Of a stretch of 64,000 nucleotides of DNA, positions 45,514-54,347 are shown piece by piece. Each line of letters starts with the position of its first letter. Position 1 is the first letter of the stretch. The translations under genes were made by a program, and so were the position numbers. The notes under the pieces were generated by a model that saw only the letters and a program-made list of their open reading frames with translations, was not told where the DNA came from and ran no database searches. Origin of the DNA: Streptomyces sp. NRRL F-5727 (GTDB taxonomy: Bacteria > Actinomycetota > Actinomycetes > Streptomycetales > Streptomycetaceae); assembly GCF_000719555.1 (NCBI RefSeq), contig NZ_JOGX01000004.1, positions 1-64,000 on the forward strand. The letters run 5' to 3'.

Positions 45514-45783
45514 ATGGACTACGCCAAGCTCGACCCCGCCCTGTCCGCCGCCGTGGAAGCCGGCGACGGCGGTTCCGAGGTCAGGAACCTCCTGGTGACC
45601 GTGGTTCTGGAGGCGGCGCCCACGGAGGCGCAGCGCGCGGTCCTCCGCGGCGCGGGCGTGGACGCCGGCGCCGCGGACCGGTCCGTCGTGAGCGGCACGC
45701 TCTCGCGCCGCGGGGTCGAGGAGCTCTCCCACGCACCGTGGGTCCGTTCCCTGACCCTGTCGTCGAGCCGCCGCCCGCTCTGA
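45514..45783 (+). CDS. Small propeptide/inhibitor-I9-like protein
   Basis: Protein of 89 residues. After a short helix it shows a beta-alpha-beta pattern (NLLVTVVLEAAPTEAQRAVL ... GTLSRRGVEELSHAPWVRSL) much like the propeptide/inhibitor I9 fold of subtilases, and like the N-terminal part of the protease just upstream (VPLDALEELAAQPGVRRIAPA). A separate protein of this kind could inhibit the protease or help it fold. The ATG at 45514 lies 22 bases after the subtilase stop with GAGGCAG upstream, so it belongs to the same operon. Confidence 0.65.
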   Translation: MDYAKLDPALSAAVEAGDGGSEVRNLLVTVVLEAAPTEAQRAVLRGAGVDAGAADRSVVSGTLSRRGVEELSHAPWVRSLTLSSSRRPL

Positions 45784-45792
45784 GCGACACCC

Positions 45793-45815
45793 GGGACCCC
45801 ATGAACAGGGGTCCC
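45793..45815 (+). terminator. Terminator after the subtilase operon
   Basis: GGGACCCC (45793-45800) and GGGGTCCC (45808-45815) form a perfect 8-bp stem with a 7-base loop, followed by ATTAG. It separates the subtilase unit from the RHS gene. The next 85 bases are A/T-rich and include ATGACA (45827-45832) and TACATT (45849-45854) with 16-base spacing, a possible promoter for the RHS gene. Confidence 0.7.
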
Positions 45816-45901
45816 ATTAGCGTAAAATGACACCATATCAGTTTGCTGTACATTCCTCCCTCGTCACCGACGGGTGATCGACAGAGGGAGGAACGAACAG
45901 G

Positions 45902-48900
45902 ATGAGACGACGGACGTCCGCTCTGCGTGAGCGGCATCCGCTGCCTTCGCCCGGCCGGATGAGGCGCATAGCCCTGGCCACGGCGCTGGTGATGACCTTC
46001 GGGTTGATGGAGGGAATGGCGTCCGCGGCGATACCCGACCGGGTGGCCGCCGACGAACCGCGGGACGTCAGGGGGGCGGCGGAGGCACAGGACGCCGCGT
46101 CGGCCCTGCTGATGGCGCGGCTGCAGGACCGGCGGATCGAGGTCACCGGGGAACGCACCGAGACGACGACGAGCTGGGCCAACCCGGACGGCTCGATGTC
46201 GCTGGAGTCGTACACGGGGCCGGTCCGGTTCAAGGACGACGCCGGAACCTGGCGGATGGTCGACCCGAGTCTGGTCGAGACGCCCGGCGGCGGGGTGCGC
46301 GCCGCGGGCCACCCGCTCGACCTGGCGCTGGCGGGAGAGTCGTCGGCCGAGGAGGTCGCGCGGATCGAGGCGTCGGGCGGCGAACCCGGCGAGAAGCGGA
46401 CGCCGGCCGTCCCGCTGGTCTCGCTCGACAGCGGCGAGGGCCACGAGATGACCCTCTCGTGGCGCGGCGCCCTGCCCGATCCGACGGTGCACGGCACCGA
46501 GGCCCGCTATCCGGGGGTGACGACCGGCACCGACATGGTGATCGAGTCGACCCGCACCGGCTTCGAGCAGTTCCTGGAGCTGAAGGACCGCAGCGCCGTC
46601 GACGCCACCGGTTCGGTGACACTGTCGCTCAAGGCCAAGGGCCTGACCGTCAAGGCCAACGCCGACCGCTCGGTGACCTTCCTGGACCGGAAGACCGGCA
46701 GGCAGGCGGGCGTCCTGCCCGCCCCGGTGATGTGGGACGCGACGGTCGACCCGCGGACGGGCGAGCACGAGAACCGCGCCGACGTCGGCCTGAAGGTCAC
46801 GCAGAACGGTGACACGGTCGACCTCACGCTCACCCCGGACCCGGCCTTCCTCGCCGACCCGGCGACGGCGTTCCCGGTCACCGTCGACCCGGCCGTCAAC
46901 ATCGGCGCGAGCTTCGACGCCTTCGTCCAGCAGGGGTTCACGTCCGACCAGTCGGCCTCGACGGAGCTCAAGCTCGGCTACAACGGCGAGGGCCAGATCG
47001 CCCGTTCGTTCCTCGCCTTCCCGATGGCCAAGATCACCGGCAAGGTGATCAAGTCGTCGAGCCTGAACCTGTGGAACTTCCACTCCTGGTCGTGCAGCGC
47101 GCGCAGCTGGGAGGTGTGGGACACCAGCTCCGCCTCCACCGCCACGCGCTGGACGGCCCAGCCGAACTGGAACCGGAAGTGGGCCACCTCCACCGCCACG
47201 AAGGGCTACTCGTCCTCGTGTGCCGACGGCTGGGTGTCCACCGACATCACCAGCCTGGCCGCCGCCTGGGCGGGGAACGGCAACGGGACGAACACGCTCG
47301 GCATCCGGGCCACGGACGAGACCGACGAGTTCGCCTGGAAGAAGTTCAACTCCGGTAACGCGGCCTCGAACACGCCGTACATCTCGGTCACCTACAACAC
47401 CAAGCCGGGCGCGGCCACGCCGCTCTCCCCGCTGACCGGTGCGGCGACGAACGACACGACGCCGACCCTGTCCGCCAAGGCGGTCGACGCCGACGGCAAC
47501 ACCGTCCGGCTGACCTTCGAGGTCTGGGCGTCGAACGGCACGGCCGCGCTGCAGTCCGGCACCTCGGCGTACGTCGCCTCCGGCGCCACCGCGACCTGGA
47601 CACCGGGCACGGCCCTGGCGCAGGGCTCGTACAAGTGGCGGGCGGCGGTCTACGACGGCCAGGACTGGAACGGGACCTGGTCGGCCTGGCAGACCTTCAC
47701 GGTCGACACCACCAAGCCCGGCGCGCCGTTCGTCTCCTCGACGGACTACCCGCAGGACAACCAGTGGCACGGCGGCGGCGGAGTACCGGGCACCTTCACC
47801 TTCACCCCCGCCTCCGGTTCGACGGATCTGGCCGGCTACGTCTACTCGCTGGACGGCGCCGCGGCCGTGACCGTCGCCGCGACCGGCACGACGTCGGTGT
47901 CCGTGACCCCGGCCGCCGACGGCCACCGCACCCTGCGCGTCCAGGCGAAGGACAAGGCGGGCAACCTCTCGACCGCCGTCGTGTACGACTTCCTGGTCGG
48001 CCAGGGCGCGATGCTGCGGCCCGCCGAGGGAGCGGTCACCGCGCGGCGCGTCCAGATCGCGGTCGACGCCCAGCCGAAGTACACCCGCGTCACGTACCAG
48101 TGGCGGCGCGGCCCCGGTGCCTCGGTCTACGACGTACCGCTGGCGAACCTGACCAAGCAGGACAACACCCCGGTCACCGCCCCGAAGACCCCGCTCGCGG
48201 AGATCGGCGCCTACGCGAACTGGTCGGTCCTGGAGACCCTCGGCCAGGTCGGCGGCGTCGTCCAGGTCCGCGCGATGCTGTACACCAACAGTGACAGCGA
48301 CCCCGCGTACATCAGCGAGTGGCGCGGCTTCACCGTCGACCCGGACGCCGACGGCGCCGCCACCGACGAGGTCGGCCCCGGTTCGGTGAACCTGCTGACC
48401 GGTGACTACTCGGTCAACGTGACGGACGTCGACGAGTTCGGTCTGGCCTCGACCCGTACGGCCTCCTCCCGGGGCACGGACCGCGGCTGGATGCCGCAGG
48501 GCCAGCGCCTGACCGCCAACCAGCAGGACGTCTCCACGGACCTGACCGGCTTCTCGGCGACCACGGCGACGCTCACCCGGGACACCGCGCTCGGCCAGGA
48601 CGGCTCCACCGACTCGCTGAAGATCGTCCCCACCACCCACACCAGCGGCGACTCCTTCGCCATGGTCGGCGGCGACCAGAACGCCCTGCAGCTGGGCATG
48701 AAGCCGGGCCGGACCTACCGGTTCTCCGCCTGGGCCTACGTGCCCTCGTCGACCGGCCTCTCCCCCCAGCACGCGCGCGGCCTGCGTCTGTACGCGGGCT
48801 TCGCCACGCCGGCCGGCTACGTCGAGCCGACCTCCAGGAAGGTGCCGTACACCGACGCGTGGGCCGAGCTGACGCTCGACTTCACGGTCCCGAAGGACGC

Positions 48901-51900
48901 CACCACGGCCTTCCTGCGGCTGTACAACGGCTTCCCGGCGGGCTCGGGCAAGGCCGTGTACTTCGACCACCTGTCGCTGCGCGAGCTGGTCGCCCCGTTC
49001 GGTCCCGAGTGGGCCGGCGGCGCGGCGGGCGGCGTGACCGACAACGAGCTGCACTCGCTGACCTTCCCGGGCAAGGACGTCGCGGTCATCACCGGCTACG
49101 ACGACTCCACCATCACCTTCGCGAGGAGCTCGGACGGCACGTTCAGCCCCGAGCCCGGGTCGGAGGGGCTGATCCTCGCCGCGTCCGGTGCCGACTACGT
49201 CCTCACCGACGACGACGGCACGATCACCCGCTTCCGGAAGCAGCCCGGTTCGGACGTGCACGTCGTGGACGCCGTCTCCGGTACGGACGAGGCGTCGACC
49301 AGCCGGTACACGTACGACACGACCGACGGCCGCGTCCTCGTCAAGCGCGTCATCGGCGAAGTCGAGCCGGGCGTGGACGACACCGGGCAGTGCACCGGGG
49401 CCGTTCCCGCGCGTGGCTGCGAGGTGCTGGAGTACGTCTACGCCACCGCCACCACCGCCACGGCCGCCACCCCGGGTGACGTCGCCGACCGCGTGAAGGC
49501 CGTGCGGGTCTGGTCGTGGGACCCGGCGGCGAACGCGGTGAACTCCGTCGACGTGGCCGCGTACCGCTACGACGTCCAGGGCCGTCTCGTCGAGGCGTGG
49601 GACCCGCGCAAGGCGTCGGCCGAGGACACGACGGTCTTCAAGACGGTCTACTCGTACGACTCCGGAAACCGCCTCGCGAAGATCGACACCGCGGGCGAGC
49701 TGCCGTGGATGTTCGACTACGGCAAGGCCGGGGCCGACCAGGACCCGGGCAGGCTGCTCCAGGTCCGCCGCCCCGCGCTCAAGCCGGGCAGCAAGGACGT
49801 CGTCGAGGGCGAGACCGCCTCGACGGTCGTCTACGAGGTCCCGCTGACCAAGGCGGCCGGCGGTCCGTACGACCTCGACGGCGCGAGCGCCGCGAAGTGG
49901 GGTCAGGCGGACGTGCCGACGGACGCGACCGCCGTCTTCGACGTCGAGTCCACCCCGGCCGTGAACACGGCCACCGCCACCGTCCCCGGCAAGGACGGCT
50001 ACCAGCAGGCCGTCGTCCACTACCTGAACGCCTCGGCGCAGGAGGTGAACACCGCCACCTGGTCGCCGACCGGGGCCGGTGACATCGACACCGCCGAGTA
50101 CGACCGCTTCGGCAACACCGTCCGCACCCTCGACGCCACCGGCCGCCTCCTGGCGCTCGGTCTCGGCGAGAACGTGGACGAGAAGGTCGTCGAGCTCCAG
50201 TTGCCCGACGAGTCCGCGGCCCGTGCCGCGCTGCTCGACTCCCGCAGCGTCTACAGCCGCGACGGCCAGGACCTCCTGGAGGAGACCGGTCCGGTCTTCC
50301 GCGCCCTGCTGGACGAGGCGGTGCCGGCGCAGGCCGACCCGCCGATGCCCGCGCTCGGCGCCGGCGCCTCGGTGGTCGCGCGCGAGCACACCGTGCACCG
50401 GTACGACGAGGGCAAGCCCGACGGCGCGGCGTACCACCTGGAGACCACCACCCTCGACGGCGCCCGCATCGAGGGGTACGTCAACGACGTCGAGGTCCGG
50501 GTCACCAAGACCGGCTACGGCACCCCGATCGGCGGCACGTCCGGCTGGGCGCTGCGCGCCGAGACGTCGGTGACCACGGACGCGGTGACCGGCGGCGCCA
50601 ACCTGACCGCCACCATCCGGTACGACGCGGCGGGCCGCGCGGTCGAGTCCCGCAGGCCGGGCTCGAACGGCGCCGACACCGGCACGGTCAGGACGGTGTT
50701 CTACACGGCCGGCGCCAACCCGGACGACGCCGCGTGCGGCAACCGCCCGGAGTGGGCGGGCGAGCCGTGCGTCACGCTGCCCGGCGGCAAGGTCACCGGC
50801 GCGGACACCACCCGCATGCCCGACACCCTGCCGGTCAAGCGGATCACCCGCTACTCCCGCTTCGGCGACATCGAGGAGACCACCGAGACCAACGCGGGCA
50901 GGACCCGTGTGGCGACCACCGTCTACGACGCGGCCGACCGGATCGTCTCCACGAAGATCACCGGCGACCTCGGCCAGGACCTTCCCGAGGTCACCACCGA
51001 GTACGACCCGGTGACCGGCAACGCCGTCAGGACCACGGCCGGCGGGAAGACCATCACCCGGGTCTTCGACGCGCTCGACCGCCTGATGTCGTACACGGAC
51101 GCCGACGGCGGCACGACCACGACCGAGTTCGACAGGTTCGGCAAGCCGGTCAAGGTCACCGACGACACCGGATCCACCACCTACACCTACGACCGCGCCC
51201 AGGAACCGCGCGGCATGGTCACCTCGGTGACCGACTCCGTCGCCGGCACCTTCACCGCGAAGTACGGCCCCGACGGTCAGCTCACCGAGCAGACCTACCC
51301 GGGCGGCTACGTCCGCAAGGACACCTTCAACGCGAGCGGCGCGGCCACCGGCCGCACGTACAGCCGGGTCTCCGACGGCGAGGTCGTCTACGGCCAGCAC
51401 CTGGACATGACGACCCAGGGCGCCGTCGCGGCCGACACCAACTCCACCGACAGCAAGGAGTACACCTACGACCGTCTCGGCCGGCTGACCAGGGCCGCCC
51501 AGACCACCGTCGCCGGCTGCACCACCCGCGCCTACGCCTTCGACGAGGCCGGCCGCAGCATCACCGGCCGCATGAACCGCACCTCCAGGACGGTGTACGC
51601 CGCCGCCGAGGACGGTTCCTGCACGTCGGCGAACGGCACGGTCACGACCAGCTCGTACGACAGCGCCGACCGGCTCCTGACCGCCGGCTACACGTACGAC
51701 GCCTTCGGCCGCACCACGGCCACCGGCACCGGCTCGGTCAACACCTACTGGGACAACGACCTCGTCGCCTCCCAGACCGTCGGCGACAAGCGCCAGTCCT
51801 GGTCCCTCGACCCGGCCCACCGCTTCACCGCCTTCACCACGGAGGCCAAGCAGGCGGACGGCACCTGGGCCAACGCGACCAGCAAGCTCAACCACTACGG

Positions 51901-53338
51901 AGACGACTCCGACGAGCCCCGCTGGATCATCGAGGACACCACCCAGGGCACCCTCACCCGCAACGTCTCCGGCCCGGACGGCGACCTGACCGCCACCACC
52001 TCCGCCACCGGCGACGTGGAGCTGCAGTTCGCCAACCTCCACGGCGACGTGGCCGTCACCCTCGACACCGCCATGACCGCGCCGAAGGTCCTCACCTTCG
52101 ACGAGTTCGGCGTACCGACCGAGGGCCAGGCCACCCAGCGCTACGGCTGGCTCGGCGCCGAACAGCGGTCCTCCGAGGCGCTCGACGACGTCATCCTCAT
52201 GGGAGCCCGCCTCTACGCGCCCGCGCTCGGCCGGTTCCTCCAGGTCGACCCGGAGCCCGGAGGCAACGCCAACCCGTACGACTACTGCAGCGGCGACCCC
52301 GTCAACTGCACGGACCTCGACGGGAACTGGGGCTTCAGCTTCAAGAAGATGTTCAAGAAGGTCGCCCGCGTCGCGGAGATCGCCTCGTACATCCCCGGCC
52401 CCATCGGCAACATCGCCTCCGCCGTCGGAGCGATCTCCTACGCCGCCACCGGCAACTGGCGCAAGGCCGCCGAGATGAGCGTCGGCGTCGCCTTCGGCTC
52501 CGCCGGCCGCCTCGCGGTCAGGGGCTTCAAGGCGGCCCGGGCCCTCCGCAAGGCCGGCCGCGTCAAGCGCGCGGCCTCACGGGCGAAGAGGACCTTCCGG
52601 CGCTCCCGGTGCAACTCCTTCGCGCCGGACACACCCGTGCTGATGGCCGACGGCAGCTATCTGCCGATCGGCGACGTCCGGCCGGGCGACCTGGTGGCGG
52701 CGACGGACCCGACGACGGGTCTGACCGGCGCCCAGCCCGTCCTGGACGTCCACACCGGCGCCGGCACCAGGCACATGGTGGCGATCGACACGGACCTCGA
52801 CCCGGCGACCCCGCCGCTCATGGCGACGGCGGACCACCCGATGTGGGTCGAGGACAAGGGCTGGACCAAGGCCGTCGACCTCGTGCCCGGCGACGCGCTC
52901 CGGTCGGCGGACGACACCGCCCACCCGGTGCGGGCCGTCCGCAACCTGGGCGAACTCCCGGACCAGTTGGTCTTCAACCTCAACGTCGGCAACGTCCACA
53001 CGTACCTCGTCTTCGACGGGACCGCCGACACCCTCGTCCACAACGCCAGCTGCAACCTCAACCGGCACGCCCGGAAGGCCCCCCGCAAGCGGGGCGTCTA
53101 CGTCATCAAGTACAAGAACGGCTCGTACTACGTCGGCAAGTCGAAGAACATGCACCGGCGTATGCACCAGCACGACAAGAAGGGCAAGCTCAACAACGTG
53201 AAGTCGATCCGCTACCACGAGCGGAGCAAGGGAAGCCTCCGTAAGCTCGAACAGGGCTTGTACAATCGCTACAAGTGCTACGGCGGCGCGAGACTGACCA
53301 ACAAGATCCGGCCGTCCAGGAAGTACGCTCACTGCTGA
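45902..53338 (+). CDS. Secreted RHS-repeat polymorphic toxin with Hint and GIY-YIG nuclease tail
   Basis: Giant protein of 2478 residues. Order: signal peptide (within 1-45, ending ASA); a DNRLRE-type domain (about 335-500, TSTELKL-like start to TPYISVTYN); Ig-like segments; a carbohydrate-binding-type jelly roll (about 930-1035); long YD/RHS repeats (about 1130-2030); the RHS core end (RYGWLGAEQRSSE, then GARLYAPALGRFLQVDPEPGG, about 2079-2115). A basic amphipathic linker leads to a Hint domain starting at Cys2237 (CNSFAPDTPVLMADGSYLP) and ending at the HN pair 2380-2381, the self-cleavage site. The last 80 residues are a GIY-YIG-type nuclease: GVYVIKYKNGSYYVGKSKN, Arg in MHRRMHQH and the conserved Glu in LRKLEQGLYNRY. 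The tail would be released and cut nucleic acid of a rival cell. AGGGAGGAA precedes the ATG. Confidence 0.9.
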   Translation: MRRRTSALRERHPLPSPGRMRRIALATALVMTFGLMEGMASAAIPDRVAADEPRDVRGAAEAQDAASALLMARLQDRRIEVTGERTETTTSWANPDGSMSLESYTGPVRFKDDAGTWRMVDPSLVETPGGGVRAAGHPLDLALAGESSAEEVARIEASGGEPGEKRTPAVPLVSLDSGEGHEMTLSWRGALPDPTVHGTEARYPGVTTGTDMVIESTRTGFEQFLELKDRSAVDATGSVTLSLKAKGLTVKANADRSVTFLDRKTGRQAGVLPAPVMWDATVDPRTGEHENRADVGLKVTQNGDTVDLTLTPDPAFLADPATAFPVTVDPAVNIGASFDAFVQQGFTSDQSASTELKLGYNGEGQIARSFLAFPMAKITGKVIKSSSLNLWNFHSWSCSARSWEVWDTSSASTATRWTAQPNWNRKWATSTATKGYSSSCADGWVSTDITSLAAAWAGNGNGTNTLGIRATDETDEFAWKKFNSGNAASNTPYISVTYNTKPGAATPLSPLTGAATNDTTPTLSAKAVDADGNTVRLTFEVWASNGTAALQSGTSAYVASGATATWTPGTALAQGSYKWRAAVYDGQDWNGTWSAWQTFTVDTTKPGAPFVSSTDYPQDNQWHGGGGVPGTFTFTPASGSTDLAGYVYSLDGAAAVTVAATGTTSVSVTPAADGHRTLRVQAKDKAGNLSTAVVYDFLVGQGAMLRPAEGAVTARRVQIAVDAQPKYTRVTYQWRRGPGASVYDVPLANLTKQDNTPVTAPKTPLAEIGAYANWSVLETLGQVGGVVQVRAMLYTNSDSDPAYISEWRGFTVDPDADGAATDEVGPGSVNLLTGDYSVNVTDVDEFGLASTRTASSRGTDRGWMPQGQRLTANQQDVSTDLTGFSATTATLTRDTALGQDGSTDSLKIVPTTHTSGDSFAMVGGDQNALQLGMKPGRTYRFSAWAYVPSSTGLSPQHARGLRLYAGFATPAGYVEPTSRKVPYTDAWAELTLDFTVPKDATTAFLRLYNGFPAGSGKAVYFDHLSLRELVAPFGPEWAGGAAGGVTDNELHSLTFPGKDVAVITGYDDSTITFARSSDGTFSPEPGSEGLILAASGADYVLTDDDGTITRFRKQPGSDVHVVDAVSGTDEASTSRYTYDTTDGRVLVKRVIGEVEPGVDDTGQCTGAVPARGCEVLEYVYATATTATAATPGDVADRVKAVRVWSWDPAANAVNSVDVAAYRYDVQGRLVEAWDPRKASAEDTTVFKTVYSYDSGNRLAKIDTAGELPWMFDYGKAGADQDPGRLLQVRRPALKPGSKDVVEGETASTVVYEVPLTKAAGGPYDLDGASAAKWGQADVPTDATAVFDVESTPAVNTATATVPGKDGYQQAVVHYLNASAQEVNTATWSPTGAGDIDTAEYDRFGNTVRTLDATGRLLALGLGENVDEKVVELQLPDESAARAALLDSRSVYSRDGQDLLEETGPVFRALLDEAVPAQADPPMPALGAGASVVAREHTVHRYDEGKPDGAAYHLETTTLDGARIEGYVNDVEVRVTKTGYGTPIGGTSGWALRAETSVTTDAVTGGANLTATIRYDAAGRAVESRRPGSNGADTGTVRTVFYTAGANPDDAACGNRPEWAGEPCVTLPGGKVTGADTTRMPDTLPVKRITRYSRFGDIEETTETNAGRTRVATTVYDAADRIVSTKITGDLGQDLPEVTTEYDPVTGNAVRTTAGGKTITRVFDALDRLMSYTDADGGTTTTEFDRFGKPVKVTDDTGSTTYTYDRAQEPRGMVTSVTDSVAGTFTAKYGPDGQLTEQTYPGGYVRKDTFNASGAATGRTYSRVSDGEVVYGQHLDMTTQGAVAADTNSTDSKEYTYDRLGRLTRAAQTTVAGCTTRAYAFDEAGRSITGRMNRTSRTVYAAAEDGSCTSANGTVTTSSYDSADRLLTAGYTYDAFGRTTATGTGSVNTYWDNDLVASQTVGDKRQSWSLDPAHRFTAFTTEAKQADGTWANATSKLNHYGDDSDEPRWIIEDTTQGTLTRNVSGPDGDLTATTSATGDVELQFANLHGDVAVTLDTAMTAPKVLTFDEFGVPTEGQATQRYGWLGAEQRSSEALDDVILMGARLYAPALGRFLQVDPEPGGNANPYDYCSGDPVNCTDLDGNWGFSFKKMFKKVARVAEIASYIPGPIGNIASAVGAISYAATGNWRKAAEMSVGVAFGSAGRLAVRGFKAARALRKAGRVKRAASRAKRTFRRSRCNSFAPDTPVLMADGSYLPIGDVRPGDLVAATDPTTGLTGAQPVLDVHTGAGTRHMVAIDTDLDPATPPLMATADHPMWVEDKGWTKAVDLVPGDALRSADDTAHPVRAVRNLGELPDQLVFNLNVGNVHTYLVFDGTADTLVHNASCNLNRHARKAPRKRGVYVIKYKNGSYYVGKSKNMHRRMHQHDKKGKLNNVKSIRYHERSKGSLRKLEQGLYNRYKCYGGARLTNKIRPSRKYAHC

Positions 53339-53344
53339 CGGAGC

Positions 53345-53391
53345 GGGGGGTGGGGACGTTCCGTCCCCACCCCCCTTCTTCTTCTCGTTTT
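53345..53391 (+). terminator. Strong intrinsic terminator between toxin and immunity gene
   Basis: GGGGGGTGGGGACG (53345-53358) and CGTCCCCACCCCCC (53362-53375) form a perfect 14-bp stem with a 3-base loop, followed by the pyrimidine/T-rich tail TTCTTCTTCTCGTTTT. It is the only hairpin in the window with a convincing T-tail. The ribosome site of the next gene starts 2 bases after it, leaving no room for a separate promoter. Confidence 0.9.
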
Positions 53392-53405
53392 CCGGAGGAG
53401 TACGC

Positions 53406-54257
53406 ATGAAGATCGCCCGACGGCGCGACGGGTGGTCCGAGATGTTCGTGGCCGACGAGCCGTGGGACCCCGCCTACGCCGAGCGGTTCGCGGACGGCAC
53501 CTGCGACGGACTGGTCGTCGGAGCGCCCACGCGGGCGAAGTCCGCTCCCGCCGTCGACCTCGCCTTCCTGCCGGACCTCGTGGGACTGCGCAGTCTCCGG
53601 ATCCTGAACGGCCTGCCGGACCTCTCCCCGGTGGCACGCTGCGCCGGACTCGAACGGCTGCGGCTGCCCGCGTCGACCACCGGCGAACTGGACCTGTCGG
53701 CGCTGTCGCGCCTCCGGGAACTGGAGGCGCCCTGGCCGGTCGTCGCCCGCTCCCTGCCTCTCCTCGCGGCCCTCGACGACCTCGTCCTGCCGGAGTGGAA
53801 GGGCGCCTCCCTCTCCGCGCTCGGGCCCCAGCCGGCCCTGCGGGCGCTGCGGCTGGAGACGACCCGGAAGCACGTCACCGACATGGAGGGGGCCGCGCTC
53901 TTCCCGGCCCTCCGCGAACTCCGCCTCTACGACGGCCGGCTGGACCACCCGGAGCTGCTGGCGGGCGCCACCGCGCTGGAGGACGTGTCCCTGCTCTCCG
54001 CCAGGACCGACTCGATCGCCTTCGTCTCCGGTCTCCCGCGGCTGCGGCGCCTGGAGCTGGAGAACTGCGGCGACATCGCCTCGCTCGCCCCGGTCGCGGA
54101 CCGTGCGGCGCTCCGCGAGGTGATCCTCTCCGGCTCGACGCGGGTGGCCGACGGAGACCTCTCCCCCCTGCTCGCCAACACCCACCTCGCCTTCGTCGCG
54201 GTCGAGCGCGGCCACGCCCACTACAGCCACCCGCCGCGCGAGGTCCGCAAGGGCTGA
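53406..54257 (+). CDS. Leucine-rich-repeat protein, likely immunity protein for the RHS toxin
   Basis: Soluble protein of 283 residues built of degenerate leucine-rich repeats of about 20-23 residues (LVGLRSLRILNGLPDLSPVA, LERLRLPASTTGELDLSALS, LRELRLYDGRLDHPELLAG, LRRLELENCGDIASLAPVA). There is no signal peptide or membrane segment. GGAGGAG precedes ATG 53406. It follows the toxin gene by 67 bases in the same direction. In polymorphic toxin loci the gene just after the toxin usually encodes the immunity protein, and repeat scaffolds are among the types used, so this is the best candidate to block the GIY-YIG tail. That role is inferred from position and fold. Confidence 0.75.
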   Translation: MKIARRRDGWSEMFVADEPWDPAYAERFADGTCDGLVVGAPTRAKSAPAVDLAFLPDLVGLRSLRILNGLPDLSPVARCAGLERLRLPASTTGELDLSALSRLRELEAPWPVVARSLPLLAALDDLVLPEWKGASLSALGPQPALRALRLETTRKHVTDMEGAALFPALRELRLYDGRLDHPELLAGATALEDVSLLSARTDSIAFVSGLPRLRRLELENCGDIASLAPVADRAALREVILSGSTRVADGDLSPLLANTHLAFVAVERGHAHYSHPPREVRKG

Positions 54258-54276
54258 CGGGACCTCCGTGCGGGAG

Positions 54277-54295
54277 GGGACCGTTCGGCCCTCCC
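54277..54295. promoter_or_regulatory. Palindromic box upstream of the first CBS-BON gene
   Basis: GGACCGTTCGGCCCTCCC (54278-54295), preceded by another G, has the symmetric core CCGTTCGG and lies 52 bases before the gene at 54348. The same 18 bases occur, in the same orientation relative to the gene, upstream of the Hsp20 gene. Confidence 0.65.
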
Positions 54296-54347
54296 CCACG
54301 CGCCGGGCCCCGCCGAGAATGGCAAGGGACGATACCGAGGAGGCGCC

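Noticed and set aside
45581..52042. Open frame of about 2150 codons on the minus strand opposite the RHS gene
   Set aside because: It is a shadow frame of GC-rich coding DNA. Its translation is Gly/Arg/Val/Asp-rich low-complexity with no domain, while the plus strand gives a coherent RHS-Hint-nuclease protein.
53406..54257. LRR protein as a type III-like effector or receptor
   Set aside because: It has no signal peptide or membrane segment, and its position right after a toxin gene fits immunity better.
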